Shown: piece by piece, positions 1-7,035 of the stretch
Position numbering within the stretch: position 1 is the first letter of the stretch
Layout of the letters: each line of letters starts with the position of its first letter
Assembly (NCBI GenBank): GCA_001799695.1
Contig: MGTY01000036.1
Span: forward strand, 1 to 32,163
Origin: Elusimicrobia bacterium GWA2_69_24
Lineage (GTDB): Bacteria > Elusimicrobiota > Elusimicrobia > UBA1565
Direction of reading: 5' to 3'
DNA: 32,163 nt
Notes under the pieces: generated by a model
What the model saw: the letters and a program-made list of their open reading frames with translations, nothing else
Told to the model about the DNA's origin: nothing
Database searches by the model: none
Position numbers and translations under genes: made by a program

Positions 1-2727
1 GGCCGGGCCGGGGGCCGGCTCGTCATCGGATGGGCGGAGCTCGGGCAGCTCTCCCGGGGCCATCACCAGCGTCCCCGCGATCTCCTCGGGAGTGAACCCC
101 CCTTCGGCTTTCCCCGCCGGGGCCGCGGCCGGGGTCGGCGCGGCCGGAGCCGCCGGCGCCGCGACGGCCGGAGCGGGGGCGCCCCCCTGCATGACGGCTA
201 TGCAATCCCGCAGATCCTTGGCGAATCCCGCGCCCCGCTGATAGCGTTCCTCGACCTTCTTGGACAGGATCTTGTGCAGGACGGGCTTCACGGAAACCGG
301 CATCCCCGGGTTGACGGTCATGGGATCCGGATCCGGCTCGTTGGCGATCTGGTATAGGAGGGTCCCGATCCCTTCCCCGCCCTTCCAAGGCTTCTCGCCG
401 GTCAGGAGCTCGAACAAGGTCACCCCGAGGCTGAAGAGGTCGGAACGCCCATCCACCTTCTTGCCCGCGATCTGTTCCGGGCTCATGTAGGAAGGGGTCC
501 CCATGACGGTCCCGGTGGCCGTCTTCGATGAGGCGGTGATGCGCGCGATGCCGAAATCGGTGACCCGGATGGAGCCGTCCTTGAGCAGCATGATGTTCGC
601 CGGCTTGATGTCGCGATGGACGATGCCCTGCTGATGCGCGTAGTCGAGGGCCTCGGCGACGCGCGCCACGTAGTCCAGCACGGTCGCCGGGGGCAGGAGC
701 TTGTCCTTAGAGGTGAAACGCACGAGGTCGTCTCCGTCGAGCAGCTCCATGGCGATGTAGCAGACGTCCTGCTCCTCGCCCGCGTCGAAGACGCGCACGA
801 TGCCGGGGTGGTTCAAGGTCCCGGCCGACTCCGCCTCGCGGAAAAAGCGCTCCTTGACCTCCTTCATCTCGGCCGAGCTGCCCACGTCGTCGAACACCAG
901 GGTCTTGATCGCGACCTGCCGGTTGATCTTGGGGTCCTTGCCCAGATAGACGATGCCCATCGCCCCGCGGCCCAGCTCCTTCTCGATCTCGTAGCGGCCC
1001 AGGGTCGGCTTGGAGGCGCCGCCGGCGATGACCACCGTGCCTTCCTGCTTCTTGCCCCCGATGCCCCCGAACACGGCGCCGTCCGCCGCGGCCTGCAGGG
1101 TCTTGATCTTGGATTCGATGTCCTTGTATTTCGGATCCACCGCGGCGATGTGCTTGTACGTCTCGGCGGCCTTGGCGTACTGCCGCTTGCGCTCGAAATC
1201 GAGGCCCAGGTTGTAGAGGGTGTCCTTGAAGCCGTCGTCGATGAGCTCCTTCGGGACGAGGCGGAACTTCTCGAAGGCCATGTCGAGCATGCCCTGCCCC
1301 TGGAAGGAGAGCCCGAGCATCTTGTTGGTCTCGACCTGGGAAGCCTCGACCAACTCCTTGCCCCGCTCGGTGAGGAAGAAGCGCTTGGTGACGATCACCA
1401 CGTAGGCGGCGGAGAGGAGGAAGCTGGGGTAGAGCACGCGCACCCATTCCCCCTTGAACTTGAAGAAATAGAAGCCGGCCCCCATCAGTCCGCCCAGGAG
1501 CAGGATGGTGACGAGCGCCCCGAGCAGGGCCCGCAGCCGGGGCAGGATGAACATCGCCAAGAGACCGATGAGCAGGATGGCGCCCGCTTCGGCCTGGAAA
1601 GCCCATTCGGGGCGCACTAGGAAGCGCCGGCTCAGGATGTTCTCGACCACGTTGGCGATGAACTCGATCGAAGGGAGGGCGCTGCCGACGGGAGTGGCGT
1701 ACTGGGTCCCGACCCCGGCGGCGGAAGGCCCCAGCAAAACGATCTTATCCTTGAACACCTCCGGGGGGACCTTCCCGGAGAGCACCTCGTGGAAGGAGTA
1801 ATAGCGGAAGGTCTGCTCCGGCCCGTTGAAGGTGACCAGCATGGACTGGGCGGCGTCGATCGGGATCTTCGTGTTCCCGATGTCGACCCGCACGCCCGGG
1901 GTCAGGGAGATATCCTCCGCCTTGAGCCCGAGCTGGCGGGCGACCAGGAGCAGGGCGTAGGAAGGGAAGAACTGCTCCCCGTACTTCACGGCCAGGGTCT
2001 CGCGCCGGACCAAGCCGTCCACGTCGGGGATGATGTTGACGTGCCCGACGCCCGCGCTGCCCTCGATGAACGGGGGGAGCGGGAAGAGCGCCTTGCGCGC
2101 CTCGACGAGGGTCGGGGCCTCGCCCTGGCCCGAGGCCAGCCGGATCGTGATGGCGGAGGTGGATAGGGACGGGGGCAGCTCCGGGGGCCGCCCGCCCATG
2201 GTCCCGCCGATGTCCATGAAGGCCATGGGCAGGATGATGTTCTGCGCGGAGGTCAGCGCGGCCAGGAGATGCGAGTCCGTGTCCAGGCGCGCGGCCGCGG
2301 AGGAGAACTCGGTTTCGAAGGAGACGCCGCGCTGGGAGATCTGCTTGGAGCCCACGAGGTCCAGATAGCGCCCCCGGATCCTCTCGAATTCGGCGAGGGC
2401 CGGATTGCGTTCCGGCTCGGAGTAGAGGATGTCCAGCCCGATGACGCGGGGCCTGGCCTGGGTCAACAACGACACCATCTCCGCGATCCGGGTCCGCGGC
2501 CACGGCCAGCGGCCGAGGCGCTCGATCGAGTCATCGTCGATAGCGATGATCACGATGTCCGTCGAGGGGTCCAGACTCATGCGGAACTGGGCGCGCAGAT
2601 CGTAGGACTTGAGCTCGAGGCTCTCCAGGACCCGCCAGCGGAACACATAGGAGCCCGCCACAAAGGCCGTCAGCAGCAGGCCTATAAGGAAGTCCGAGAC
2701 CCAGCCCCGCTTAGAATTCTGAGCCAT
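1..2727 (-). CDS. CHASE2-domain membrane serine/threonine protein kinase (3' end missing)
   Basis: Predicted membrane sensor kinase that phosphorylates Ser/Thr on unknown targets. The N-terminus has one hydrophobic helix (about residues 12-28). An extracytoplasmic CHASE2 domain follows (about 30-350), with the typical 'DIVIIAIDDDSIERLGRWPW' start and 'KIVLLGPSAAG' end, then a cluster of membrane helices (about 360-440) and a TPR-like helical linker. The cytoplasmic kinase domain starts near residue 575: glycine loop 'ELGRGAMGIVYLG', Lys in 'VAIKTL', catalytic loop 'HRDIKPANIM' near 700, DFG near 724 and 'SPEQ' near 750. All catalytic residues are present, so it should be active. The tail is Ala/Pro-rich and runs off the left edge with no stop. 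The ATG at 2727 is the natural start, 70 nt from the divergent HMA-like gene. CHASE2 kinases of this order are a known bacterial architecture; the ligand is unknown. Confidence 0.93.
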   Translation of the reverse strand, partial: MAQNSKRGWVSDFLIGLLLTAFVAGSYVFRWRVLESLELKSYDLRAQFRMSLDPSTDIVIIAIDDDSIERLGRWPWPRTRIAEMVSLLTQARPRVIGLDILYSEPERNPALAEFERIRGRYLDLVGSKQISQRGVSFETEFSSAAARLDTDSHLLAALTSAQNIILPMAFMDIGGTMGGRPPELPPSLSTSAITIRLASGQGEAPTLVEARKALFPLPPFIEGSAGVGHVNIIPDVDGLVRRETLAVKYGEQFFPSYALLLVARQLGLKAEDISLTPGVRVDIGNTKIPIDAAQSMLVTFNGPEQTFRYYSFHEVLSGKVPPEVFKDKIVLLGPSAAGVGTQYATPVGSALPSIEFIANVVENILSRRFLVRPEWAFQAEAGAILLIGLLAMFILPRLRALLGALVTILLLGGLMGAGFYFFKFKGEWVRVLYPSFLLSAAYVVIVTKRFFLTERGKELVEASQVETNKMLGLSFQGQGMLDMAFEKFRLVPKELIDDGFKDTLYNLGLDFERKRQYAKAAETYKHIAAVDPKYKDIESKIKTLQAAADGAVFGGIGGKKQEGTVVIAGGASKPTLGRYEIEKELGRGAMGIVYLGKDPKINRQVAIKTLVFDDVGSSAEMKEVKERFFREAESAGTLNHPGIVRVFDAGEEQDVCYIAMELLDGDDLVRFTSKDKLLPPATVLDYVARVAEALDYAHQQGIVHRDIKPANIMLLKDGSIRVTDFGIARITASSKTATGTVMGTPSYMSPEQIAGKKVDGRSDLFSLGVTLFELLTGEKPWKGGEGIGTLLYQIANEPDPDPMTVNPGMPVSVKPVLHKILSKKVEERYQRGAGFAKDLRDCIAVMQGGAPAPAVAAPAAPAAPTPAAAPAGKAEGGFTPEEIAGTLVMAPGELPELRPSDDEPAPGPA

Positions 2728-2785
2728 GCCGCAGGAAGTTTACTCCTCCCCCCATGAGTCTGTCAACGAAAACCTCAGGAAATTG

Positions 2786-2791
2786 TATTAT
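2786..2791 (+). promoter_or_regulatory. Candidate -10 box (TATTAT) for the HMA-like gene
   Basis: TATTAT lies exactly 6 nt before the ATG at 2798, separated by six G residues. No good -35 is visible at 16-18 nt. The spacing would put the transcription start at or next to the start codon (leaderless), as at three other genes in this window. The G run could instead act as a weak ribosome binding site. Confidence 0.35.
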
Positions 2792-2797
2792 GGGGGG

Positions 2798-3205
2798 ATG
2801 CGGAGCCTGACCCTTCTCCTCGTACTTTTCTGCGCCGCGCCGGCGCCGGCCCGGCTGGGAGCCGCCTCCTCGGACGTGGGCGAGGTGCTCCGCTCCAAGT
2901 CCCGGGTCCTGGGCGATTCGGCTTACTCCTTGAAGAAGCTCAGCGTGCTCCGGGAGGGCCGCTACAAGTGCGTCGTCGCCGGAGTGCTCTGCAACGTATG
3001 CACGCGCTCGATCGTGGACCAGCTCAAGCGGATAGCGGGGGTGAAAGAGGCTCAATTCGATTTCGAGGAAGGGTTCCTTTACATCGTGATCGACAAGGAC
3101 CGCACGGTCCGCGCCGGCAAGGTCCGCCGCGCGCTGAGCCTCGCCGCGCGCAAAGCCAACCTGCACACCCGCTACGAGATCACCGACATCCGGTTCGTAC
3201 CCTAA
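2798..3205 (+). CDS. Secreted heavy-metal-associated (HMA-like) domain protein
   Basis: A 135-residue protein with an N-terminal signal peptide ('MRSLTLLLVLFCAAPAPA') and a C-terminal ferredoxin-like HMA fold. The metal-binding CxxC sits in 'GVLCNVCTRSIVDQLKRIAG', followed by 'VKEAQFDFEEGFLYIVID', which matches the beta-alpha-beta order of MerP/CopZ-type domains. Known HMA proteins bind Cu, Hg or Zn through the two cysteines. Here the loop is 'VLCNVC' rather than the usual 'GMTCxxC', so the metal is uncertain and the domain might serve protein interaction only. An in-frame upstream ATG at 2726 would add 24 residues without signal-peptide character, so 2798 is preferred. It is divergent from the kinase gene, and no metal transporter is adjacent. 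Confidence 0.75.
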   Translation: MRSLTLLLVLFCAAPAPARLGAASSDVGEVLRSKSRVLGDSAYSLKKLSVLREGRYKCVVAGVLCNVCTRSIVDQLKRIAGVKEAQFDFEEGFLYIVIDKDRTVRAGKVRRALSLAARKANLHTRYEITDIRFVP

Positions 3206-3429
3206 GGGCTCGCAATGAAATAAGTGGCGCACTTCGGAGGCCCGGGGTGCTTTTGGGCCTGCGGAAAGGAGTTACTCCCTGCCGCAGGTCCCTGCGGCGC
3301 TATCGCCGCAGGGGCTGCGCCTTCGCGCTGCTCGACTTACAGGCCTTAAGGCCTGCGCGTCTCGCATCGCTTCGGCTCGCTCCAAAATCGCCTCCGGCGA
3401 AATGCGCCACTTATTTCATTGCGAGCCCT
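3205..3429. repeat. 225 bp inverted-repeat element with perfect 27 bp ends
   Basis: The 27 bp at 3205-3231 are the exact reverse complement of 3403-3429, and the similarity continues imperfectly inward. Inside are further secondary structures: a perfect hairpin with 10 bp arms (CCCTGCGGCG, loop CTAT) and a 16 bp palindrome around 3340-3356 (CAGGCCTTAAGGCCTG). No open reading frame in it looks coding. It lies between the convergent HMA-like and CPXCG genes, and its left end includes the last base of the HMA stop codon. The form is that of a non-autonomous MITE-like or REP-composite repeat. It may also end transcription from both sides. No second copy is in the window. Confidence 0.75.
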
Positions 3430-3437
3430 AAAGGGGA

Positions 3438-3764
3438 TCAGTCCCGATAGGCGGATACCGAAAGCTCTCCGTCCTCGACCTCGACCGCGAGCTGGACCAC
3501 TTTGGCGCAGACCTGGCACTCCTGGGTCATGTCGACCCCTCCCTCGCTGGGATCCACGCGCACCTCGAAGGACTCCCCGCAGTAAGGGCACTCGACGTCC
3601 ACCCACTGCAGGGGCGGCTTGGCCGCGGTCTCCTTCGACGCCTCGTCGAAGATCTTCTTCAGGGAGGAGAGATCCGGCCCGTCCTCCGACGTGCCGCCTT
3701 TCTTGCCGGCCTGGGGGCGCGGCTCCGCCTTCTTGACCTTCACCTTTGCCTTTGCCTTGGGCAT
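3438..3764 (-). CDS. CPXCG-motif cysteine-rich (zinc ribbon) protein
   Basis: A 108-residue cytoplasmic protein. Residues 1-25 are very Lys/Ala-rich ('MPKAKAKVKVKKAEPRPQ') and likely disordered or nucleic-acid binding. The C-terminal half carries 'VECPYCGESFEVRVDPSEGG' and then 'QECQVCAKVVQL', the two CxxC knuckles of the CPXCG cysteine-rich family (Pfam Cys_rich_CPXG), a small zinc-ribbon family of unknown function. Usual members are about 60 residues, so the basic N-terminal extension is extra. It has its own promoter upstream (3798-3826) and is divergent from the aminotransferase operon. Confidence 0.85.
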   Translation of the reverse strand: MPKAKAKVKVKKAEPRPQAGKKGGTSEDGPDLSSLKKIFDEASKETAAKPPLQWVDVECPYCGESFEVRVDPSEGGVDMTQECQVCAKVVQLAVEVEDGELSVSAYRD

Positions 3765-3797
3765 GACAGGATCCTCTCTCGGGAGACGCTACCCAAG

Positions 3798-3826
3798 TAT
3801 ATAGACCCGAAACGCGGAATCGTCAA
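3798..3826 (-). promoter_or_regulatory. Sigma70-type promoter for the CPXCG gene
   Basis: On the minus strand, -35 TTGACG (3826-3821), a 17 nt spacer and -10 TATATA (3803-3798), about 34 nt before the start codon at 3764. The spacing is optimal and both boxes are close to consensus. A GAGAGGA stretch before the ATG can serve as ribosome binding site. Confidence 0.7.
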
Positions 3827-3837
3827 GCCCTATTTCC

Positions 3838-3843
3838 TACAAT
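3838..3843 (+). promoter_or_regulatory. Candidate -10 box (TACAAT) of the aminotransferase-galT operon
   Basis: TACAAT ends exactly 6 nt before the ATG at 3850. No Shine-Dalgarno sequence is visible between it and the start codon, which fits a leaderless mRNA. The -35 region is not recognisable. Confidence 0.35.
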
Positions 3844-3849
3844 GCGGGC

Positions 3850-5067
3850 ATGGCAATGCGCACGAAGGGCGGTCTGCGCCATCTCTGGTCCCTGGCGCCG
3901 GAGACGGCGCCTCTGAACCACGGCTCGTTCGGGGCCTGTCCCCGCGCGGTCCTGGATGAGCAGAGGCACCTGCGCGGACTCCTGGAAGCGAACCCCCAGC
4001 GCTTCTTCAGCCGCGAACTGCTCCCCCTGCTCGACGCCGCCCGCCGACGCCTCGCCGCCTTCGTGGGCGCCGACCCCGAAGGGCTGGTCTTCGTCCGCAA
4101 CGCCACCGAGGGGGTCAACGCGGTGCTGCGCTCCCTCCGGCTGCGTGCCGCCGACGAGATCCTGGTGACCGACCACGGCTACGAGTCCTGCGCCGTCGCC
4201 GCGGCCGCGGTCGCGCAGCGCGCGGGCGGCCGGGTCGTGACCGCCCGGCTCCCCTTCCCCCCGGCCGACGAAGGCGAGGTCTGCCGCGCCGTCCTGGGCT
4301 CCGTCACCCCCAGGACCCGCCTGGCGATCCTCGACCACGTCACCAGCCCCACCGCCCTCATCCTCCCGGTCCGGAGACTCGCGGCGGAACTGGAAAGCCG
4401 CGGCGTGGAGGTCCTAATCGACGGCGCCCACGCCCCGGGGATGCTCCCGCTCGACCTGGACGGCATCGGCACGTCCTACTACACGGGCAACTGCCACAAA
4501 TGGCTCTGCGCCCCCAAAGGCTCCGCGTTCCTCCAGGTCCGGGCCGACCGCAGGGCGGGCATCCTCCCCGCCGTCTCGACCCACAGCGCGAACTGGCCGG
4601 TCGGAGCCCGCACCCGGTTCCACAACCTGTTCGACTGGCCCGGCACGCACGACCCGACCGCCCACCTGTGCGTCCCATTCGCGATCGACTACCTGGGCTC
4701 CCTGGTCCCGGGAGGCTGGGACGAGATCATGCGGGGCAACCGCGCCAAAGTCCTGCTCGCCAGGGACCGGCTCCGGGCGGCCCTGCCCGCGACCGAGGAG
4801 GCTCCCGATGCCTTCATCGGCTCCATGGTCTCCTTCCTGTTCAAGCAGCCGCCGGCGGGATTTCCTCCCGCGACCGGGCTGGCCCATCCCCTGCAGGACC
4901 TGCTCTCCGACCGCTACGGGATCGAGGTCCCGGTCATGCGCTGGCAGGGAGGGCGAAAGGTCCTGCTGCGCGTTTCCGCCCAGCTTTACAACGAGCCCGG
5001 CGACTACGAGCGTCTCGCGGCCGCGCTCGGAGAGATATTCGATCGGAGGGGTCCATGCCCGAGTTGA
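3850..5067 (+). CDS. PLP-dependent class V aminotransferase (isopenicillin-N epimerase-like)
   Basis: A 405-residue cytoplasmic enzyme of PLP fold type I, class V. 'PLNHGSFGACPRAVLDEQ' near residue 22 is the typical N-terminus of the isopenicillin N epimerase / cysteine desulfurase-like group. The PLP-contacting Asp is in 'VLIDGAHAPGM' (about residue 195) and the Schiff-base Lys in 'YYTGNCHKWLCAPKG' (about 217). Family members include racemases, desulfurases and lyases acting on amino acids, and the substrate cannot be told here. The 3' end overlaps galT by 13 nt, so the two are likely co-translated, with a YddG-like amino-acid exporter gene following. An ATG two codons downstream (3856) is an alternative start. 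Confidence 0.88.
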   Translation: MAMRTKGGLRHLWSLAPETAPLNHGSFGACPRAVLDEQRHLRGLLEANPQRFFSRELLPLLDAARRRLAAFVGADPEGLVFVRNATEGVNAVLRSLRLRAADEILVTDHGYESCAVAAAAVAQRAGGRVVTARLPFPPADEGEVCRAVLGSVTPRTRLAILDHVTSPTALILPVRRLAAELESRGVEVLIDGAHAPGMLPLDLDGIGTSYYTGNCHKWLCAPKGSAFLQVRADRRAGILPAVSTHSANWPVGARTRFHNLFDWPGTHDPTAHLCVPFAIDYLGSLVPGGWDEIMRGNRAKVLLARDRLRAALPATEEAPDAFIGSMVSFLFKQPPAGFPPATGLAHPLQDLLSDRYGIEVPVMRWQGGRKVLLRVSAQLYNEPGDYERLAAALGEIFDRRGPCPS

Positions 5068-6053
5068 GGCAGAATCTGGCGAACAAGGAGTGGGTCATCA
5101 TCGCGACGGAGCGGGCCCGCCGGCCCGAGGAGTTCCACCAGGGCGTCCGGACCAAGCCCGTCCTCCCGGAGCGGAGCCCCGACTGCCCCTTCTGCCCCGG
5201 CAACGAAGCCGCCTGCGGCACGGAGCATTTCTCCCTCGGCAAGCCCGACTGGCGCGTGCGGGTCGTGGCCAACAAGTTCCCGGCCCTGGTCCCCGATCCC
5301 CCCCCCGCCCCCCCCCACACCGGGCTCTACCGGCACCTCCCGGGAGAGGGCATCCACGAGGTCATCATCGATTCCCCCTCCCATGCCAAGCATCCCGCGC
5401 TGCTGGACGAAGCCGCGCGCCGAGACCTCTTCCTGGCATACCGCGAGCGCTTCCGGGCCGCGGCCAAGGATCCCAAGGTCGCGTTGACCCAGCTGTTCAA
5501 GAACCACGGGGAAGGCGCCGGGACCTCGCTCGTGCACCCCCATTCCCAGCTCATCGGCTCCTCCGTCGTCCCCGCCGGCGTCCGCCACCGCATGGACGAG
5601 GCCCAGAAATACCACTACAAGCACAAGGTCTGCGTGTTCTGCGCCATGGCCGAGGAGGAGCGCCGGCTGAAGGTCCGCATACTCGCCGACACGCCCCATT
5701 TCACGGCCTTCGTCCTCTTCGCCGCGCTCTCCCCCTTCCACATCTGGGTCCTGCCCAAGCGCCACACGGCGACCTTCGGCGACTCCACGGATTCGGAGCT
5801 CGACGACCTGTCCCAGGTCATGGGCTCGCTGCTGCGCCGGGTGGACCGCGGGCTCGGGGACCCGGACTACAACTACCTCATCCAATCGTCCCCGCAGGAC
5901 CGCGGCGAGACCGATGCCTTCCATTGGTACCTGAGCCTCATCGTCCGCCTCACCCGCACCGCGGGCTTCGAGCTGGGCTCCGGGATGTACGTGAACACCT
6001 CCCTCCCGGAGGAGAGCGCGCGCTTCCTCAATGGGATCCCCGACGGAGCATGA
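5055..6053 (+). CDS. galT: Galactose-1-phosphate uridylyltransferase family protein
   Basis: A 332-residue protein of the HIT/GalT superfamily. GalT exchanges UMP between UDP-glucose and galactose-1-phosphate through a histidine-nucleotide intermediate (Leloir pathway). Visible marks are the zinc-binding 'CPFCPGNEAACG' (about residue 40), the active site 'LVHPHSQLIGS' with His-x-His (HPHSQ in place of the classical HPHGQ), a second Cys pair 'CVFCAMAEEE', and the C-terminal half-repeat 'SPFHIWVLPKRH'. The length is normal for the family. The start at 5055 has GGAGGGG upstream and lies inside the end of the aminotransferase gene; a longer in-frame reading back to 4500 is only a shadow of that gene. 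Some relatives act as ADP-glucose phosphorylases, so the exact sugar is uncertain. Confidence 0.9.
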   Translation: MPELRQNLANKEWVIIATERARRPEEFHQGVRTKPVLPERSPDCPFCPGNEAACGTEHFSLGKPDWRVRVVANKFPALVPDPPPAPPHTGLYRHLPGEGIHEVIIDSPSHAKHPALLDEAARRDLFLAYRERFRAAAKDPKVALTQLFKNHGEGAGTSLVHPHSQLIGSSVVPAGVRHRMDEAQKYHYKHKVCVFCAMAEEERRLKVRILADTPHFTAFVLFAALSPFHIWVLPKRHTATFGDSTDSELDDLSQVMGSLLRRVDRGLGDPDYNYLIQSSPQDRGETDAFHWYLSLIVRLTRTAGFELGSGMYVNTSLPEESARFLNGIPDGA

Positions 6054-6981
6054 ACTGAAGAACCTCTCAAGGGAGACCTGGGGCGGCCTGGCGGCGCTGG
6101 CCATATGGTCCTCCTCGATCGCCGTCGCGCGCGGTCTCAGCGAGTCCATCGGCACGCTGACGGGGCCCGCTTTGGCCTGCGCCCTGGGCGGGACCTTGGC
6201 CGTGGCCTGGGCGCGGGCCCGCGGGGACTCACCGGGGCTCATGCTCCGGCTCCCCCCGCTCTATCTATGGGGCTGCGGCGCCCTCTTCGTGTCCTGCAAC
6301 GTCGGCCTCTATCTCGCCATCGGCGCCTGCGAGACCCGGGAGCAGACCCTGGTCATCGGGCTGGTCAACTACCTCTGGCCGACGCTCACGGTGGCCCTCT
6401 CCGTGCCCCTCCTCAGACGGCGGGCGCGCTGGACCCTGGCCCTCGGCTGCATCATCGCCGCGGCGGGGACGGCCGTCGCGATGGTCGGCGGCATGGGAGT
6501 CTTGGACTCCGGACTGGACCACTGGCGCACCCCGGCGGGACTGTTCGCCCTGTCCATGGCCGGCGTCGCGGCCCTATCCTGGGGGCTGTACTCGAACCTG
6601 GCCCGGCGCTGGGGGAGCGGCGAGCGGGGCGCCGTGCCGCTCTTCGTCCTGGCCACGGCCGCCGCCCTCGGGGCCCTGCGCCTCCTGCGTCCGGAGGTCT
6701 CGCATTGGACGCTCAAGGGCGTGCTGGAACTCTGCACGCTGGGAGTCGCCTCGCTCATGGGAGCGTACGCGCTGTGGGATTGGGGGATCCGCCGCGGCGA
6801 CCAGGCCTTTCTCGGGGTGTGCAGCTACTTTATGCCCGTGGCTTCGGTGGCCATCGCGTCTTTGTACCTCGGCGTGCGTCCCGGCGCGCACGTGGCGGTC
6901 GGCTGCGTCCTGGTCGCCGCCGGCGCCTTTCTATCCCGCACCGACTCCCACAACAGCTCCCACAACGGTTCCGGGGATTAA
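6031..6981 (+). CDS. DMT-superfamily exporter, YddG-like
   Basis: A 316-residue inner-membrane protein with about ten hydrophobic helices (EamA repeats). Several stretches closely follow E. coli YddG, an aromatic amino acid exporter, as I recall that sequence: 'LAIWSSSIAVARGLSESIG' near the N-terminus, 'IGLVNYLWPTLTVALSVPLL' in the middle and 'GVCSYFMPVASVAIASLYLG' near the C-terminus. Export of aromatic or other amino acids is therefore likely, though the substrate is inferred. The start overlaps galT by 23 nt. The gene ends inside the inverted repeat at 6971-7035, which supplies its last codons (Gly-Asp-stop). Confidence 0.88.
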   Translation: MGSPTEHELKNLSRETWGGLAALAIWSSSIAVARGLSESIGTLTGPALACALGGTLAVAWARARGDSPGLMLRLPPLYLWGCGALFVSCNVGLYLAIGACETREQTLVIGLVNYLWPTLTVALSVPLLRRRARWTLALGCIIAAAGTAVAMVGGMGVLDSGLDHWRTPAGLFALSMAGVAALSWGLYSNLARRWGSGERGAVPLFVLATAAALGALRLLRPEVSHWTLKGVLELCTLGVASLMGAYALWDWGIRRGDQAFLGVCSYFMPVASVAIASLYLGVRPGAHVAVGCVLVAAGAFLSRTDSHNSSHNGSGD

Positions 6982-7035
6982 GTTATTTAAGTAATTCGGT
7001 AGTGGGGGCAATAACTTAAATAACTTAATCCCCGG
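6971..7035. repeat. 22 bp inverted repeat joining two convergent gene ends (probable bidirectional terminator)
   Basis: 6971-6992 is the exact reverse complement of 7014-7035, with a 21 nt spacer. It is A/T-rich in the middle of the arms (GATTAAGTTATTTAAGT). The stop codons of the exporter (6979-6981) and of the radical SAM gene (7027-7025) occupy mirror positions in the two arms, so both proteins end in Gly-Asp encoded by the repeat. As RNA, either strand forms a long hairpin ending transcription or protecting 3' ends. Confidence 0.75.

Noticed and set aside
616..1620. 334-codon plus-strand open frame across the kinase gene
   Set aside because: Antisense to the well-supported kinase domain; the residue pattern (His/Asp/Leu/Gly-rich) is a typical shadow.
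3205..3429. CRISPR array or tRNA/structured RNA gene
   Set aside because: The repeats are inverted, not direct and evenly spaced, and there is no cloverleaf with a CCA-type acceptor.
5004..6242. 412-codon minus-strand open frame over galT
   Set aside because: Lies opposite clear GalT motifs; no domain is seen in the antisense reading.
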